From positions 186,001 to 250,000 of the forward strand of contig JAANDG010000145.1 of NCBI GenBank assembly GCA_036852015.1: a stretch of DNA of 64,000 nucleotides. The letters are read 5' to 3'. A program made the translations under genes and the position numbers. The stretch is from Pelodera strongyloides (Eukaryota > Nematoda > Chromadorea > Rhabditida > Rhabditidae). Below the pieces are notes generated by a model. It had not been told where the DNA came from. It saw only the letters and a program-made list of their open reading frames with translations, and made no database searches. Below, in pieces: positions 33,038 to 47,500 of this stretch (position 1 is the stretch's first letter; every line of letters begins with the position of its first letter).

Positions 33038-34099
33038 ATGAGTTTTGTCTAGGACAACACCGTAGTGTAGTGTAGGGTTCAACATATTGTGCCACGTGTC
33101 TGAACAAATAAAAAAGAAGTGTGAGAAAACAGTGCGAAATGCGTGCCTGCTTGCATTGTATTGGCCCTTTCCGGAGAAAAATTGGCATTTCTTTAAAGAA
33201 ATTATATTTACTTGCACTGAATACTATTAATTAAAGGTCCCAGACAAAAACAAGACAGAGAAGATTCGAATAAATTTTTAAAAATGCAATGTACTTTTAA
33301 AATGTTCTAATCCCTCAAGCCCTCAAGCAATGAAGTGGGCGGTTTAAAAATTGGCGTCATTTTTGGAAAATATCCGAAATTTTCTGTTTTTCCTTCAAAA
33401 AGGATATTCTTCAGAAAATAGACAAGTTTGGTGGACAGGGGAGAAGCTGTCACAAATATATGTACATAAAAAACAAGAAGTTAAACTTCGGAATCCTTGA
33501 AATAAAACAGAAATGAACGGTGCAGGAAATTGGATTTCGTGCGCCTGACCCTTTGATAGTCTTTATTTAAGTAGATAATTATAGTGTGCATTTTCCAAGC
33601 CAAAATGATATCACCCATGTAACTATGACTATGAAAATGTAGCATCCTCGTGTCAAATGCAGAAATTATGAAATTAGCCAGGACGTTGTCGTGTCCATGT
33701 GAAATATATGCTTCCTCCATGAAGAAAGGCAAATAAACACGTTTCAAGCTCAAAACAAATAAGTTGGCTGCAAGTGCAAAATGTTTTTGTCACAGGAACT
33801 TCGTCACGATTAACTTCCGCGCACTACGCTTATTCACTTGAGTACTTCTGAGCGCAGCGCTTGCTGGTGCCAGCGCTTATGTATGGGCCCTAGAGGAGCA
33901 TAATTTACTAGGATTTGATTACCTAATATATATTTCCATTGGAAACTCGTTTGTGTATTTTGTTTGTTTGCAAAGAAATTTATTGCACTATATCAAAGTT
34001 TGAGAAGTTCATTAAATTTGAACAGAAAGAGAGTATTTGAGGCATTCAGTACATGGGGGATGATTTAGTTAAGAGAAAGCGTAAAAAAGAGAAGAGTGA

Positions 34100-34330
34100 T
34101 TAAGATATCAAGCCAACAAATGGTGGCGGTCGATCTTCTTAACTGTGGTCAACGAAAACTCGCCGCGCAAGACTAGGGCACGCGGCACAACTAACAGATG
34201 ACGCAATCGCAGCGCGCCTAGGGCCAAACGCTAGAGGAGGTGCGCCGCCCCGCTGCGGTGGAACCTGGCTTTGCGCGCGGTGATGGCGCGGTGTCTCATG
34301 CTGACTGAGCTTCACGAGGCCAGAGAAACC
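34100..34330. other. GC-rich island, nature unknown
   Basis: Clearly higher GC (CGCCGCGC, GCGCGCCTAGGGC, GCGCGCGGTGATGGCGCG) than its surroundings. No ORF, no recognisable RNA gene and no strong inverted repeat found by eye. Confidence 0.35.
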
Positions 34331-35244
34331 TAATGTTATCTGTTGAAATGCCCCATAATCTCACATCTTCTTAGCTCCAAGTCTAAAAGTTTACAAAAAA
34401 AAATAAGGATCCTTTTGATGAATTTCTTCAAAGTTATCCTTTGGTCAAGAAACAATCGAGTTTAGTCGGAGGAAGCGTGGTCATTCTTCAACGAAAGATT
34501 TTTTCTTTTTCTTTGACAAGTTGCAGAGCCCAAAAAAACTCATCACAGCACGTGGACTGGTCCCTAGATAATTTCTTTGTGCCTGTTGTTTATTCCCTAT
34601 TTAAATTTTTAAATAATACAAGACGAAATAAATCGTATCTTGAAGACGAAGAAAAAATTGAAACCTGTTTCTTTTAAATTTCATCGCAGTATTTTGATGA
34701 AGAAACTGCCGCGCAGCCCGCTCGCCATAGATATATAAGGGCCATTGACCAACTGTAGCACCTTTCAAGGCAAATTTTACCGTGGAAAGAGATCACAGTT
34801 CTCAAGTGTTTGATTTCCAAGTGATGTAATCATACCACCCAGGAGGGAGGTAATTGCCTAACAAAGATCCCGATTCAATAACCAATTATTCCATAATTGA
34901 TAGGCTGGGAAGTGCGAAAAAGGGGTGAGAAATTGGGGGAAAATCTCAGGAAACAAATCTATTTCTCCATGTAAGGAGTATCCGATTACACACGCGTCAA
35001 TGAGCAGAATTCGTGATTTCTGTTTTGTTCCTTTGGTTTTAGTTGGGGAAATCCCTAGAGAAATTTGTAGACTTAAAAGGTCGGACCCTTGAAAAATGGG
35101 CCGTCTAAATGAACGATCATAAATATTTCGAGTAATCTGAGGAAATAGTCGCCTACTCTGTTGATACTTTCAATTTAACAAATCGGGAACACTGAATAGA
35201 GGAGCGCGACCTTGAATTCTTAGTTTAAAAACAATTATATGTGT

Positions 35245-35482
35245 TTATTGAACAACTACTGCACTGTAAACTTCGAAGTTACGGTCGTCGTAAAAGCTCG
35301 AATATCTATTCCCATTCAAGGAAGCAGGATGTTTGTTTTTGGTGGAAGACACCACCAAGTACTTAATCTGAGCCAATTTCCTGAGCTTCGTCCAGGTGAC
35401 GTCTTTGGATGAGCCTATTTTGGAGATTGAAAGTCCTCTGAGTAATTGACCAGACCGAGATTTACAGATTGCATCGTGCATT
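35245..35482 (-). CDS. Candidate terminal exon of an unknown gene
   Basis: On the minus strand, after a CCAG acceptor at about 35483, a frame stays open for about 79 codons to TAA (35245-35247), which overlaps an AATAAA poly-A signal. The reading is basic and hydrophilic (LLRGLSISKIGSSKDVTW ... RYSSFYDDRNFEVYSAVV). No upstream exon was found behind the adjoining GA/CT tract. Family unknown. Confidence 0.3.
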
Positions 35483-35496
35483 CTGGCTTCTCTCAC

Positions 35497-35585
35497 TTCT
35501 CTCTCTCTCTCCCCTTCTCTCTCTCTCTCTTACTCTTTTAACCTCTCTCCCTCTCGGCCTCTGTTCTTTTTCTCTCTCTCTTTCT
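35497..35585. repeat. CT-rich simple repeat
   Basis: CTCTCT/CCCTCT runs. Confidence 0.95.
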
Positions 35586-36306
35586 GTCTACCGCTTCTTT
35601 CCAAGAATTTATGAATTACAGATGTTCACTCACGGCTCACGGTGCTAAAGGTACTGAAACTTAGCAAATGAATTGAACAATCATCATGCTTCAACCCAAA
35701 CTTCCAAAAGAAAAAACACTTGAATAAATTACAGTTGAAAAGTTCCACTTGAATAAACTACAGTGAAATTGGAGACTTCTTATCATGTCTGTTACAGATT
35801 TTCATTCTGTTCAGAACCTGCAAGCCTGTATGTAACGTCTCCGTACTGAAAAGTTAGAAAAAGCCGAAAACCAAAATGTTCACGTTCAAGTATTAACTGC
35901 ATACTGAGTACTTTTCCGCTTTCAGTTTCAGTAGAATTATTAACATATTTCAGCCACAAGGACAAGGATTTCTATGCGCAAAACCCGGGTCTCTAGGAAC
36001 AAATATATATTGCTTGCCCCCTTAGCCCTTAGTTATGAAGCTCAACATGCCATGTTTTCCGGAACAAATATCTTACTTGCCGCCATAGTGAGGAAGCTCA
36101 ATGGTAAATAAAAACATATATTATTTATTGGTTTATTGAAGCAGAAAAAAGCAGTAGAGCAGTAGATAGGGTGGTTAATAATTAAAAAAATCACGATAAA
36201 GTCGCTTTATCATCCCCTAACAAAGGTCCACTAACACTTATTTATTGTTTATTGTTTATTCTCTCCCGCAATGGCTTCCTGTCAACTATTCTTTACTTTC
36301 CCTGAC

Positions 36307-36546
36307 ATGTCTCGATTTGTCTGTTTGTTACTATTTGCGCCCTTCGCTCATGTCATTTCTGAACCAAACGCGTCCGTTTTTGGCCGTCCGTCGTCTTATA
36401 CAAATAACAACAAACGCAGGCATTTACCTACGGGATTAGCCAGTGATTGTCATGCAAAACTGATTGTGCAGTGTGCACGAATTGAAAGCTTACACAGATC
36501 ACTCAACGCCTTCAAGCGTTTCGATTACACTACACGATCCGATTGA
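36307..36546 (+). CDS. Possible small secreted peptide precursor (79 aa)
   Basis: A single open frame. I take the second in-frame ATG because MSRFVCLLLFAPFAHVIS then reads as a clean signal peptide; the first ATG (36271) would add 12 residues. The rest contains an N-glycosylation site (NAS), two basic cleavage-like sites (KRR and KR) and two cysteines ten residues apart (DCHAKLIVQC). This resembles a neuropeptide or hormone-like precursor, but I recognise no family. No introns were needed. Confidence 0.35.
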   Translation: MSRFVCLLLFAPFAHVISEPNASVFGRPSSYTNNNKRRHLPTGLASDCHAKLIVQCARIESLHRSLNAFKRFDYTTRSD

Positions 36547-37538
36547 CAAATAAGGAAGAAAACAAGGCTTGGAGCGTTGCAAATAGCTGAAGACTGGAAG
36601 AACGAGAAGAATAAAATAGAAATAGTAAAAAGGTATCAGTTGAACATCGAATAAATAGGATTAGCTATTTTGAATTTGTATGGTACAAAAGGGGCTCAAT
36701 GCTCAATCGCTATCCCTTGCCCGGAAATAGAACTATCTGAAACCAAAAACCGCGAGCTATCCAGGCCTTGTCATGGGTCTGATCATGAATGTATGCTAGC
36801 TGTACGACTTTATCTCCGAATATTGACAAGGTCCCTCAAAATTTTTTGAAGTTGTCTCAGAGATTTGGTGTCTTCACATTCCCGTTCCTGTATTGTAGAT
36901 TCGGTCTTGCCGGTTATTCTTCCCAGAATACAGAAAAAAATACCGTAGATCCAGAAAACCCAGAAATCCAAACCGAATATTTACAGACTGTCTACTTCCT
37001 CGTTCTTCTGGCTTACTCCAGACATGATGCGGCCATCAGCTGGTATGTTTATTCCAGGCAGCTGATACCGTACCCCGGCTGACCAATCACTGATCAAACA
37101 AACGGAAGTGGGCGGGGCTCAGATCCAAAAACGGACTGTCCATACGGCAGTGACCACTCCCTTGTTGTGTATATGATATGGAGACCAGTCTCGCTCTCCA
37201 GGACACTCCCTAATTTGCATATCAGAAAATATGCCTATCATCTATGGAATGTTTACTTTAATGTTGTTTTTACTGTATTAGGTATTTATGGTTATTGTTA
37301 ATAAAACGTCAGTCATGGAACTTACAGCGTTTATGTTGCTAATTATAATTATGTGCGACGTTTTTTTTAAACTTATAACAAGAAGTTTACTCCAGACTTT
37401 AGAGTTCCTCTGCGACTGGAGGGAGTATAACAGTATTGTCGCGGTTGCTGTCTTGAAGTTCACTTGAAGTTCACGTTCATGTTATTGGGTTTATTGCTTG
37501 AATAAAGATAACTTATTTCCAGGTAATCATAAAAAAGT

Positions 37539-40500
37539 ATGATGTTTGATCATTCGCATCATACACATACACTGCATCATCATGGGCAGCAAGGAGCAGC
37601 GGATTACTGCTGCCAATACCCACATCAAAGACATCCACAGCTAAATGAGCAGCAACAACATCAATTGGAAGTGAGAGCTTGAAAAGTTGCTGCTAAATTT
37701 GGTTCTGATTTTACGAGCGTCCTGAAAGTTTGATTAAATCTGTGTGTGACATAAATATGAAGTCATTCGTCAGTGACAGTAAAGAAGCCCCGTTGCAAAG
37801 ATACTTATTATGACAAATGTTTTCAAATTAAAACACGGCAAACCCCCTTGTGACATCGTGGAACTGCCAACATTTTACCTTATTAGGCGTTTTTCTTAGA
37901 ACTTGGGCTACTGTATTACATCTTTGATAATTAATACTGTACTAGTTTCATTTTTAATTCCATCAATTATCGTAATTGCAGATGGATCGTCGGTCGTCAA
38001 TGGTTGTGGTGGAAAATTACTTCGCCGGTGATTACGTCATTCAAATGAACAATTATTACCCAGATGGCTACATGACACAAGGTAGTTTTATTAAAATATA
38101 GCATTCGCCGCTGAACTTTCTTGAGAAAATGTACCATGCATGTGAAGTCAGGCACATGGAGAATATATTGTTGAAAATTGGGACCGCATAGAGAGAAAGC
38201 ATACATTTGTTCGCTGATTTCATTGTATCATTTATCCAACTAAGCTGAATTTCAGACCGTTATATCCACCCGGGCCCTGCTTTTACCCCGGCTGTGCCAG
38301 CCCCAGGAGTCCCGCCAGTATACCCAACACCTCCCGCGTATGAAAATGTGCATTATATGCAGGTGTGTTACGTCAGAATTTTGTGCAATACACTTTGCTG
38401 CTTGTCATAACATAACCACTCTTCTTCCTGGTTAATTTCTGAGAGTCTGACGGTAAGTCTCATGACATCCTCGCTTTCCGAGTGAATAGGTTAGGAATAT
38501 ATAATATATATGCGAGTTTAGTTTGTGAAGATCACTGATTACAAGGCACTAACAGGTACAGCGCTAGTGTGAGTTTACCATAAGATGATATTAAAATTAA
38601 AATTCTACTTTTCAGCCCTCACAATCCGCCTCTCCATGTAGCAGTGGTAGTACAGTAAGTGCAAGTACTTCAGAAACACACGATGACGAAGATTTTATTA
38701 ATCGCCTGCCAGCCGATATACAAAATAAGGTGAATTTCTGTGTTTTATGGTTGTTCTAATAAGGCATTGCAAACAGTATACAGAAATTTAGAAGCCCGTT
38801 TTAGGTTATAAGTAGCTAGGCGATAAGGGTAAATAAATTCACTCAACAAAAATAGTATAGTGTGGGTGACATGCGACATGCGTAAGAAGAACTCGAAAAT
38901 AGTTTATTGTTCAAGAAGACAATATCAACTAACAACATACGTGCATCACAAGTAGTAGGTGTTTATAATAATTATTTAAGGTTTACTTCCCGCCATCTGC
39001 TGTAAATCCCACAAAATTCTACAACCAAAAGACACAGAAGAGACCACACCATTTATTGGAGTCGAAAAGGACACACCAGTGCAATTTTCCAGGTAATTAT
39101 ATATTTAAATTAAAAAATTATGGATTTTCATGAACTTGGAACTTATATGACCGAAAATATATATATGACCGGTGAGAAAAATTGGAAACCCGAAAGTAAA
39201 TCGACCAAAGTAGACCGTTTATTAAACTTTAGTCTTTAGCTTCGCATTTGCCTGATGAAGTGAAAATGAGTGATACGATTATCTGAGTTTGCATTGACAG
39301 TAATTCTGCATAGTTATGTTTAGGTTGCAACAAAATGTACACAAAAAGTTCGCACTTGAAAGCGCATCAACGATTGCACACAGGTGAAAATTTTCATTGT
39401 TACTTTCACACTTTCACTTAGGTTAGGTACACTTTCACTTTTCAAGTTGTCAAGCATTCCTACCGTAGTTATTCCTACTTGTTACCCAAAGTTTACCCTC
39501 GCCCGTCCTAGTCCTAGTCCGCTCTCAAGTGCGGGTAATCTGTCAAACTGTTTCTACTTGGCGAGCGCACGGGTGCCGCCCTTTCGCCTTTTCGAGTGCC
39601 ACTTGTTCGCACTGACATATCTCATTGTTGTTTACGGACCTTAGTACCTTAAGGTCCGAAGTATTGGGTTACAAAAAAGGAAGCGACGCGCCAAAAGCCC
39701 AATCAGTCATTATGTGGGCACTTGAAAGAGAGAGGCAAACATATATAAAAGATTGTCCTTTCGGAGAAGTACTGTTACTTATTGTGGCTGAATGATTCGA
39801 TTTCATGATTAGACTAGAACTACGGACTAGGGTATTGTTAAATAGAAACTATTTTAAACCTTCTGAATAACAAGGCACTAGCTTTTTCGGCATAAAATAA
39901 CACAGCATTTAGCCAATACGCTACAGAACGGCTAGCCATATATAAAACTTTCCAGGCCCTCTTCCTACATCTTTTTTTATTACTTCTTTTACTTCTTTAA
40001 AGATTACATAATTAATCCCCCAATTTGATTGTGAAATTTGCTTTCCAAATCCGGAAGCCAAAGCTCAAAAGATTACCTATTGAATATAATCTTTGAGAAA
40101 AAACAGACCATAGAAAAAGCACGTATGTTTGGTCAATGAGCCTATAACCTATAACACTCTGCCTTACCCCCAACAAACTCCGGTAGCACTTCCGGTGTCA
40201 GTAAGATCCCGCGGTAACCTTCAAAAGCGTATCGTTGTCATCTAATTGGTTGGGTAAACAAACCGTAATCCTGAGGTCGGCGAGCGGTTGGCGCTACAGC
40301 GGCTTACGCAAAGGATCACCCCCGCGAAGATCATAATAAACCCATAAAATACGATAGTTTGGCGCATTTGTGCGAGGTCGGGAATGGGAACCCACAGTAT
40401 TAAAGAATAACGAGAAAGGGAATATTAACCCCTCTATGATAGCTCACTCGTATCTCAAATTATCTCTGATATGAACGGTTAACGTAGTTTTCGCCCCTCG

Positions 40501-41528
40501 AGGATAGCTCACTTGTATTCACTCATAGCTTAAATGTCTGTCTAGGGTGTGAACCAATAGCAGAAAAAAATGGGAAACTGAAACTTCCCACAAACTAAGC
40601 AGAGTGAAACAGCTTGCATTTGAACTCTGTGAGCAAACAGAGTTACCAGGGTTTTATGACGGATTAGCACCAAACAGTACGGTTCTAGGTAACTTCTCTT
40701 AATATAGACTTATGATGCCTTTTTCGTTGCTTGATGTGCGTCGTTCACATTTTACAGTGCAATAGGCCAATAGGCTTAGTCCATAAATATAAAATGCCCA
40801 TGTCTTCAAATCGTACTTTCATCACTGAACTTGAGCTGTTTTTGAAAATGCCCTTCGCTGAAACGCAATTGGTAATAATTTCCTTCAGGTGAGAAGCCGT
40901 ATCTCTGTCAATGGCCCAATTGCCGATGGACGTTCGCGAGATCTGACGAGCTTACAAGGCATTACAGGAAACATACGGGAGCCAAGCCGTTTAGGTAAGA
41001 GATTATCCTAGCTTACGAATGAATAAGCAACACAACTATGGGGAGAAATTATCAAGCCAGTTACTTACTCAAGTAATCATTATACATATATGTATTTATT
41101 ATACAGTTGGTAGTACCTAAACTTCATAATATTCCCAAATCCGAGCCCACACCCCTATAAAGCCCATAACCCATAATCGTGTTGATAAGCAATAATCTCC
41201 TGTCAAAAACTTTGAATATGCTGGACAAAATATGACGTTGGAGTTATCTCTAGTATTCTTCTCACACATAAATCCGCACATAATACGCTGGATATACAGG
41301 TGTCCTGCATTAGTTCTACCACGTATCATACCGCTTTAAAATCCATAATTTAGATGTCCCGAATGTGGTCGGTCCTTTGGCAGAAGTGATCACCTCCAAC
41401 TTCACATGAAGAGACACCTAAAGGGAGGACCCTTGGACATGGACCTATCCGTCGACTTCCAAATCGACAACATCAATGAAACTGGAGTACCACAAGAACT
41501 ATACCAGGAATTCAAACCCTTCGTGTAG
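37539..41528 (+). CDS. klf: Kruppel-like factor, three C-terminal C2H2 zinc fingers (301 aa)
   Basis: Eight exons: 37539-37670, 37982-38081, 38256-38362, 38616-38729, 38981-39092, 39324-39383, 40889-40994 and 41354-41528 (906 bp in phase). A TTTCCAG acceptor lies 17 bp before the ATG, and AATAAA is at 41666-41671. The N-terminus is His/Gln-rich ([10 protein letters not shown]), followed by a Pro-rich segment ([14 protein letters not shown]) and an acidic one ([16 protein letters not shown]). Fingers: Cys185/190 with His203/207, Cys215/220 with His233/237, and Cys245/248 with His261/265, joined by TGEKPY and TGAKPF linkers. The 23-23-21 finger spacing and ARSDELTRH / GRSDHLQLH contacts are those of KLF/SP proteins binding GC/CACCC boxes. 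A 37-residue tail follows. Nuclear transcription regulator; which nematode KLF paralogue is not decided. Confidence 0.92.
39384..40888. other. KLF intron 6 (1.5 kb)
   Basis: The largest intron of the gene. It separates the first two zinc fingers. I see no nested exon or clear element in it. Confidence 0.5.
41105..41336. mobile_element. Family B TTAA element, weak
   Basis: The right end CTACCACGTATCATACCGCT followed by TTAA fits family B. The left end is poorly preserved (GTTGGTAGTACC). It fills most of KLF intron 7. Confidence 0.45.
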
Positions 41529-44500
41529 ACTTGCTCCCGACAATTTCTCGCTTGCAATACCGGGCGGGAGTCAACTCCCAGTACTGGGGAGACTATTGGT
41601 ATCCCAATCCTCGGTTCTGCAAGTTAACTCCTAGAGAAAATACATTGCCTATCAGTTTTTTGGCAAATAAATAGTCGAAATAGTGTACAAATTCCCATAT
41701 TAAACTAAACTAAACTAAACTAAAACTACAAAATACGGGTTGGCTGTTTGTGTGGGACCAAATTCTTTGATTCGCTATCAACATCGTTTTCTTTGTTAAC
41801 TCTTGTGGAATTACAATCTATACACTGTTGGTGGAAATTATATCCTAGTATCTATATTATCTACTTTGATTTTTCTTTTTCATCGTCTCTCACGGCGTTG
41901 CGCTCTTTTTAATGAGTATAATAAATATTCAAATAATATTGCAACCAAAATATCAGCGTCAACGCCTTGTAACGCCAACATTTTTACTTTGTATGTGATC
42001 ATACTTTAATTCCTCCAACAAACTGACTAAACTTAAAATGAATTATTACTTTCCAAATAGATTCAGTTTCCTCCTTTTTTATCAGTTCAGACTTCACTTC
42101 AGACCACATGTGTGAAATCTTATGTCAGACGTGCCTTTATTTTTTATGTGATAATAATCTAGCCTTCATTTAATATTTCTCACCTTACTTACTTTCCACG
42201 TCCATGTACAAACTATTGTTAGGCGCTCTACAGTTTTCATCATTTTCACACATATGTTCATGTCTTTCACGCTTCTTTATAAACCGTAACTTATCCAATC
42301 GCAAAACATCAAAGTTAACCACAAAAAACACCAAGATCATAAACTTTATCAAACACAAATTTCTAATTATACAATAGAACGACTTAATTTTATAAAAGCG
42401 CAAACACACACTGAATGTAGCAATTGATGGTAAAAAAAAAGAATAGTCAGAACTTCCGCCTTTTGAGTAAAAAAAGCATGCTTATTTATAAACAAGTTAT
42501 AATTGAGATAGAAGCATCAAGCTTTATCTTAGATATCCAGTGTGCTCAATAAGGGACCATATTTCTATATACAACCGCGTTCTTATATTCGCAAATAAAA
42601 AGACAGACCCTTTCAAGCACACTTGTAATAACTACTCACGGAGGAAAATAGGCAACAGTAAACCTTTGAGAAATATTATTTTTCTCAAAAACAATTCAAA
42701 TAATAATCTAAAGATATACTGTTACCCTCTCCAAGTAAAAAAAACTAAACCACGGCACGACTTAATCAAGCAAGCAAACTATAGAACTAATGTAAAAAGG
42801 AGCATACTGGGCGCGACTCAACCAGACGAAATACCTATTATATGGGGGTATGATGAACTGTGTTCGTAAAATGAATGGCGAAATATTTTGAGGACGAGGC
42901 GGTCATATTCCTTTCAAGGGACGTGGCAAGTGTCCACCACAGAATAACCCAATTTGCATATAATAGATGGGAATGCAAGTGCCAATTTACGTTTCACAAA
43001 CCACGGTCACGCCGCTTTATTGTCCATATCAGAATTTCAAAGAATAAAACCATCTCGTCCACGGTCAGAAAAAAAACAGTTCAAGCAATTAAACTCTTAA
43101 CCGTTCAGGGTCATGTTACTACACGGTACTTGGGCCATTCCCTTAAAACCATATATAGTTTTGCTTACAAACCATCAAAAAGTTGCCAACAGCTAAGTTC
43201 AAAGTACAAGTAATCGAAAAAAACGTACACTTTTCGCGTGCGTGTGCATATACAACTTTACAGTGAAGACAGGAGAAAAATACATAATACGTACAGGAAT
43301 ACGGAAAGAAAATGAATTAATGAATGAAACAAATGAGCTAAATTATTATAATTGTGAATATATATTGAGAAACAAAATATATATATTTGGGGACGTCGAG
43401 ACTCAAAAGCAGAGCAAATTTCAGTAGTAAACAGCAATGTACCGGAAGGAAACAGGACATAAATAATATAGTAACCGTTGGGGGAAGTATTAAAGCGATA
43501 CGGTATGTGGTTTTGAAACGTATTATTTATAACCCAATCCCATGCATTATATCCAAATTTCCTGTGCCCATTTCAGCTCGAAGAGGAAGAGCACGGGCAA
43601 TACAAAGGAACGCAGGTGTCCAGTATATGTTTCACAAATCTCGCACAATACCGCTTTAACTGTAAAAGCTGTTTTGGGTGTAGTCTACGGTAATCGAGAA
43701 CAACAATGACTATGTTACTATTCAGAGTCTCAATGAAGTAAACTGGTACGCATCTATCTGCTGACTACTTACATTTCGGTTTATTTATTCTTAGATACAA
43801 GGAGATGGCAGTTTCCAAGAATAATTTTTTATCCGGAAAAAAGAGCAACTCTCCATTTTGCAATGGTAAAGAAATAAAGTTAAATCATCAATGTACACAG
43901 CGTGCAAAACAATACACTACGGCACACACGCACACTTATCCACATTACAATTTGACAAACTGGTCTGACTTCTGACTTCGAATTTACCAGAGAAAATATT
44001 ATCAAACGTGGCTGTGAAAAAAGTGCGCGTAAACGCAACGACATCATATATTATAATTATTTAGAAAGTGTTGCACGCCGAGTAAAAATATACATACAAA
44101 AACATAATTAATTAATTACCTCCACCAAGAAAACTCGATTTTAAACCGGACATTTTGAAGACTGACGTTTGACAGGACCCTCCTAAATAACCGATATTGT
44201 AACGGTACAATATCACATCCGCTCATCCGCGCATAAGACCAAGGCAGCTCTGCTTGAGAAAAGCCAATAAGAATAAGCAAAGCGAACACTAGTCTACTGC
44301 TGCTCTACACAACTCAATTCTTTTAATTACAATTCCTACCAAAAAGGGGAAAGGATTAAGGAAACAGTTCTCGTTGAACAAAACACATTATTTAAACCAA
44401 CAATACATACCCAATAGCATTGGTTCATAACAAAAAGCCACAGATTCACACACACACTAGTCGTCAGTCGTACCCAAAGAGCAAAAATATGATTCTACAA

Positions 44501-44530
44501 ATGCTCACCTGAACGGAACCTAGTATCTCC
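41529..44530. other. Intergenic region between KLF and B56 genes
   Basis: No exon supported despite several open frames at 42540-43660. A short (AAACT)n run lies at about 41703-41726. Two family B element remnants are present (one ending near 43018, one at 43494-43655). Confidence 0.45.
43494..43655. mobile_element. TTAA MITE, family B
   Basis: TTAA (43490-43493), AGCGATACGGTATGTGGTTT; right end CACAAATCTCGCACAATACC, GCT, TTAA (43656-43659). Confidence 0.75.
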
Positions 44531-47500
44531 TTATTTCTTCTGAGCCACAGGTTGAGATGGAGATCCTCCACTGCCACTTGACGTCTTCTTCACTGCGGCC
44601 GGACTCTTGTCCGAAGGGGATCCAGAACCACCGGATTCGTTCTACAATGAAACATACTAATTATCATCAGGTGCATTGGAATTCAGCATTGGGGACTGGG
44701 GACTTCGGGCCCTGGGGCGTACCGTACTACTCACAAATGGCAGGATGCCAAATTTCTACCGCCCCACAATGCAAATGCAGGAAAACAGAGAATGGGCCCT
44801 TTACCTGGCCTGGGTTCAAACTTCAAACAAAAAAATAATAAACCGATTAAAACAAGAAATTGACCTAGGACCTAGTTAGTTCAACCTGATTGTAACTGCA
44901 AAATAAAAACAAGTATGACACATAACAATAAGCAAAACAAGCAAACAAGCATCATTGCATGTGCTACAAGAAAACTACAAACTAATGATACAAGAAAACT
45001 AAAGAAAACCGTAATTCGTAAAAAAAATATACTATACTTCAAACTTCAAATCAAAGAGGACACAACAAAAATAATTAGGAAGATAAATATTATGTAGTGT
45101 GAAATTGTGAAACGAACGAACACCTAACTAACTCTAACAGTAAAAGCGACAAAGGCATCCAAGTAACATACCTTGTTGCTCAAGAACTGTGTCATTGGCG
45201 GTCCAGCCAACAGATTCGCTGCCTAAAATTATAGCGGTTAGGTTAGGTCAATTTGTGCCTTCGAGAAAAACAATTTAAGTGAATCAAAATAAAACCAGCA
45301 ACCAGCAATAATAACTGTCTGTTAGGTAAGACACACGCCCACAAATATCGAAACTGGTGGAACACTAACATAAAAGCGAAATCAAAATTATTAACAAGCG
45401 AAACAACAATAAAAAACAACAAAAAATCAATAATTAATATTCACCTGATCAGGCTCGACATTTCCCAGTTCGAGCTGTTCGAGCCTCTTCCAAAGGTCCT
45501 CCCGGTCCTTTTCCTTCTTTCGCTCCCTGAATAAATTATATTTGTTTTCGGTTCAAAAATAACCCAACATTAAGTAAACACCCAAACATCAGGCGAGCCA
45601 CAAAAGGTAAACAACACACGATAAGAGATTTCAAAACAAGCTTTCTACTTTCTACTCACGTTCACGTTGTAAAGAACCACGTATACGCCTCTACAGCGAT
45701 CGTCACAAGGCAAATCATTGTCTAAGTGAATACAAAAGCGTAAATCACGCGTGAAACACTTCCGGACTAGTTCTGACTTTCTGAAGATTAGTGCAAATTG
45801 TACCGTCTCCAACAAAAAAGTCACACTGTTACACACGAAATTAGATCTGAGCTAAAGTGCTAAAATGTAAAATGAAGAAGTGCAATGAACAAACTCACTT
45901 TTGTCGTTCCATCTTGTAGGTGGACGTCAACTCGTCAAACAGCTTGCCGTTCATCTCCATGAATGTCTTGAGTACGTTGTAGACGAGGGCGACTATCGTC
46001 TGATTCCAGTGCTCCTTGGAAATCCTGTAGAGAGCCGGGAACATGATCGGCATCACCTGAACAAAAAAATTATTAAGTGGAAATAAATCAGAAATAACAG
46101 AAAGCGCATCGAAAGCTTCGTATCAATAGTTTCAGTATCAATATAGTTATATTAAACAAAAGAAAAAGCCGCGCAAATGAGTAGGAACCGAGATCCGAGC
46201 ATAGCTAGTCTTCCTGTTCAAAGAAGCTAGCTAGTAAGGAACTAATAAATAATAATAAATGAAGCAAAATACCTGGGCACTCGTCTCTTCAATCAAAGAC
46301 AAGATGTACTCGTTGTTCCAAAAGTACAGAGCACGCTCGGCAACCTAAAGGGATAAACGATAAATTCATTGATATTCAAAAATAATAATCACGTATAGGC
46401 AAAGGTTTTAGCGTATATATGTTTTTTTTTTGTTTCACATTAATACAATTATAAAACGACTTCGACTACAACTTTATTCAAATGTTCAGTGTTGAAAACG
46501 CATCTACAGCTCTCAAAAAATTATCTTGAGTATTCCTACATAAACCACAAACGACTACAGAGAATGAGCTATGGGAATCGAAACGATAACCAACCTGGAA
46601 GTGGGGACTGCTAACACATTTGGACAGCTGGCGGAACAGCGGGTCGATAATCCTCTTGAACTGCTCGGGCTCGATGATATCCAGGATCTCCTCCACCTCG
46701 CCGAGGAACATCACCTCCTTCAACAAACACAAATAAGAAGCCATAATTGCACGAGGCCATGAATAATCCATAAAGAATATTACAATAATATCTAATGGAG
46801 AATGAGCGCATATATATATATCGTAGTCCTTTTCTGAGCTTCAACTACAAAGAGTAGGGAAAATAGCAAAGTATCGGTAAGTTGAAAAAGCAAGCCAAGC
46901 AATTCAAAATTCTAACCTTGCTAGAACATGTCCGCGGCCAGAACTTGAGCAGGGCGTCAAAGACCTGTGGAGTGAGCGTGGAATCCTTTTCAATGAACTG
47001 AACCACGCAGTAGGCCAGCTGAAAATGGGTAAATAATAAAAATTAATTTTCCAATCTAGGCTAGGCTGAGAGTTGTGAATTCTAATCACAGGAAAAATAT
47101 TACTGCCACATAGGATCGCCTTAAAAGATGTAGATATGAAGCACGAAGAGATCGTGGCGTCAATATGGTCCACAAGTATCCACTTGTTAAATGGGCAGTT
47201 GGATATAATAATAATAAATTAACTATTGACTATTATTGACATGGATACGCAAAAAATGCTCATGTCTGAAAAGAACACTGAAACTACTAAGAACTCGTAC
47301 TATATAAACTATTGCTGAAACATGTCAGCATTACACCAATAATGTGAGTGTGGATAAAGATAATAAATAAAGATAAAGTGAACCGGGTTATATCAACCGA
47401 ATCCGCGGAAACGGTGCACCGGGAAACGTGAATAAAACATCCTTTAACAATATGTGCACATCAACATTTCAGTTAGATAAAAAAAAAAGAAACAAATAAA

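Noticed and set aside
32930..33217. ORFs with a polyproline run
   Set aside because: They read the complement of the poly-G tract; no splice or homology support.
42540..43660. Four consecutive plus-strand ORFs between KLF and B56
   Set aside because: They overlap family B element remnants and have no compatible splice structure or protein features.
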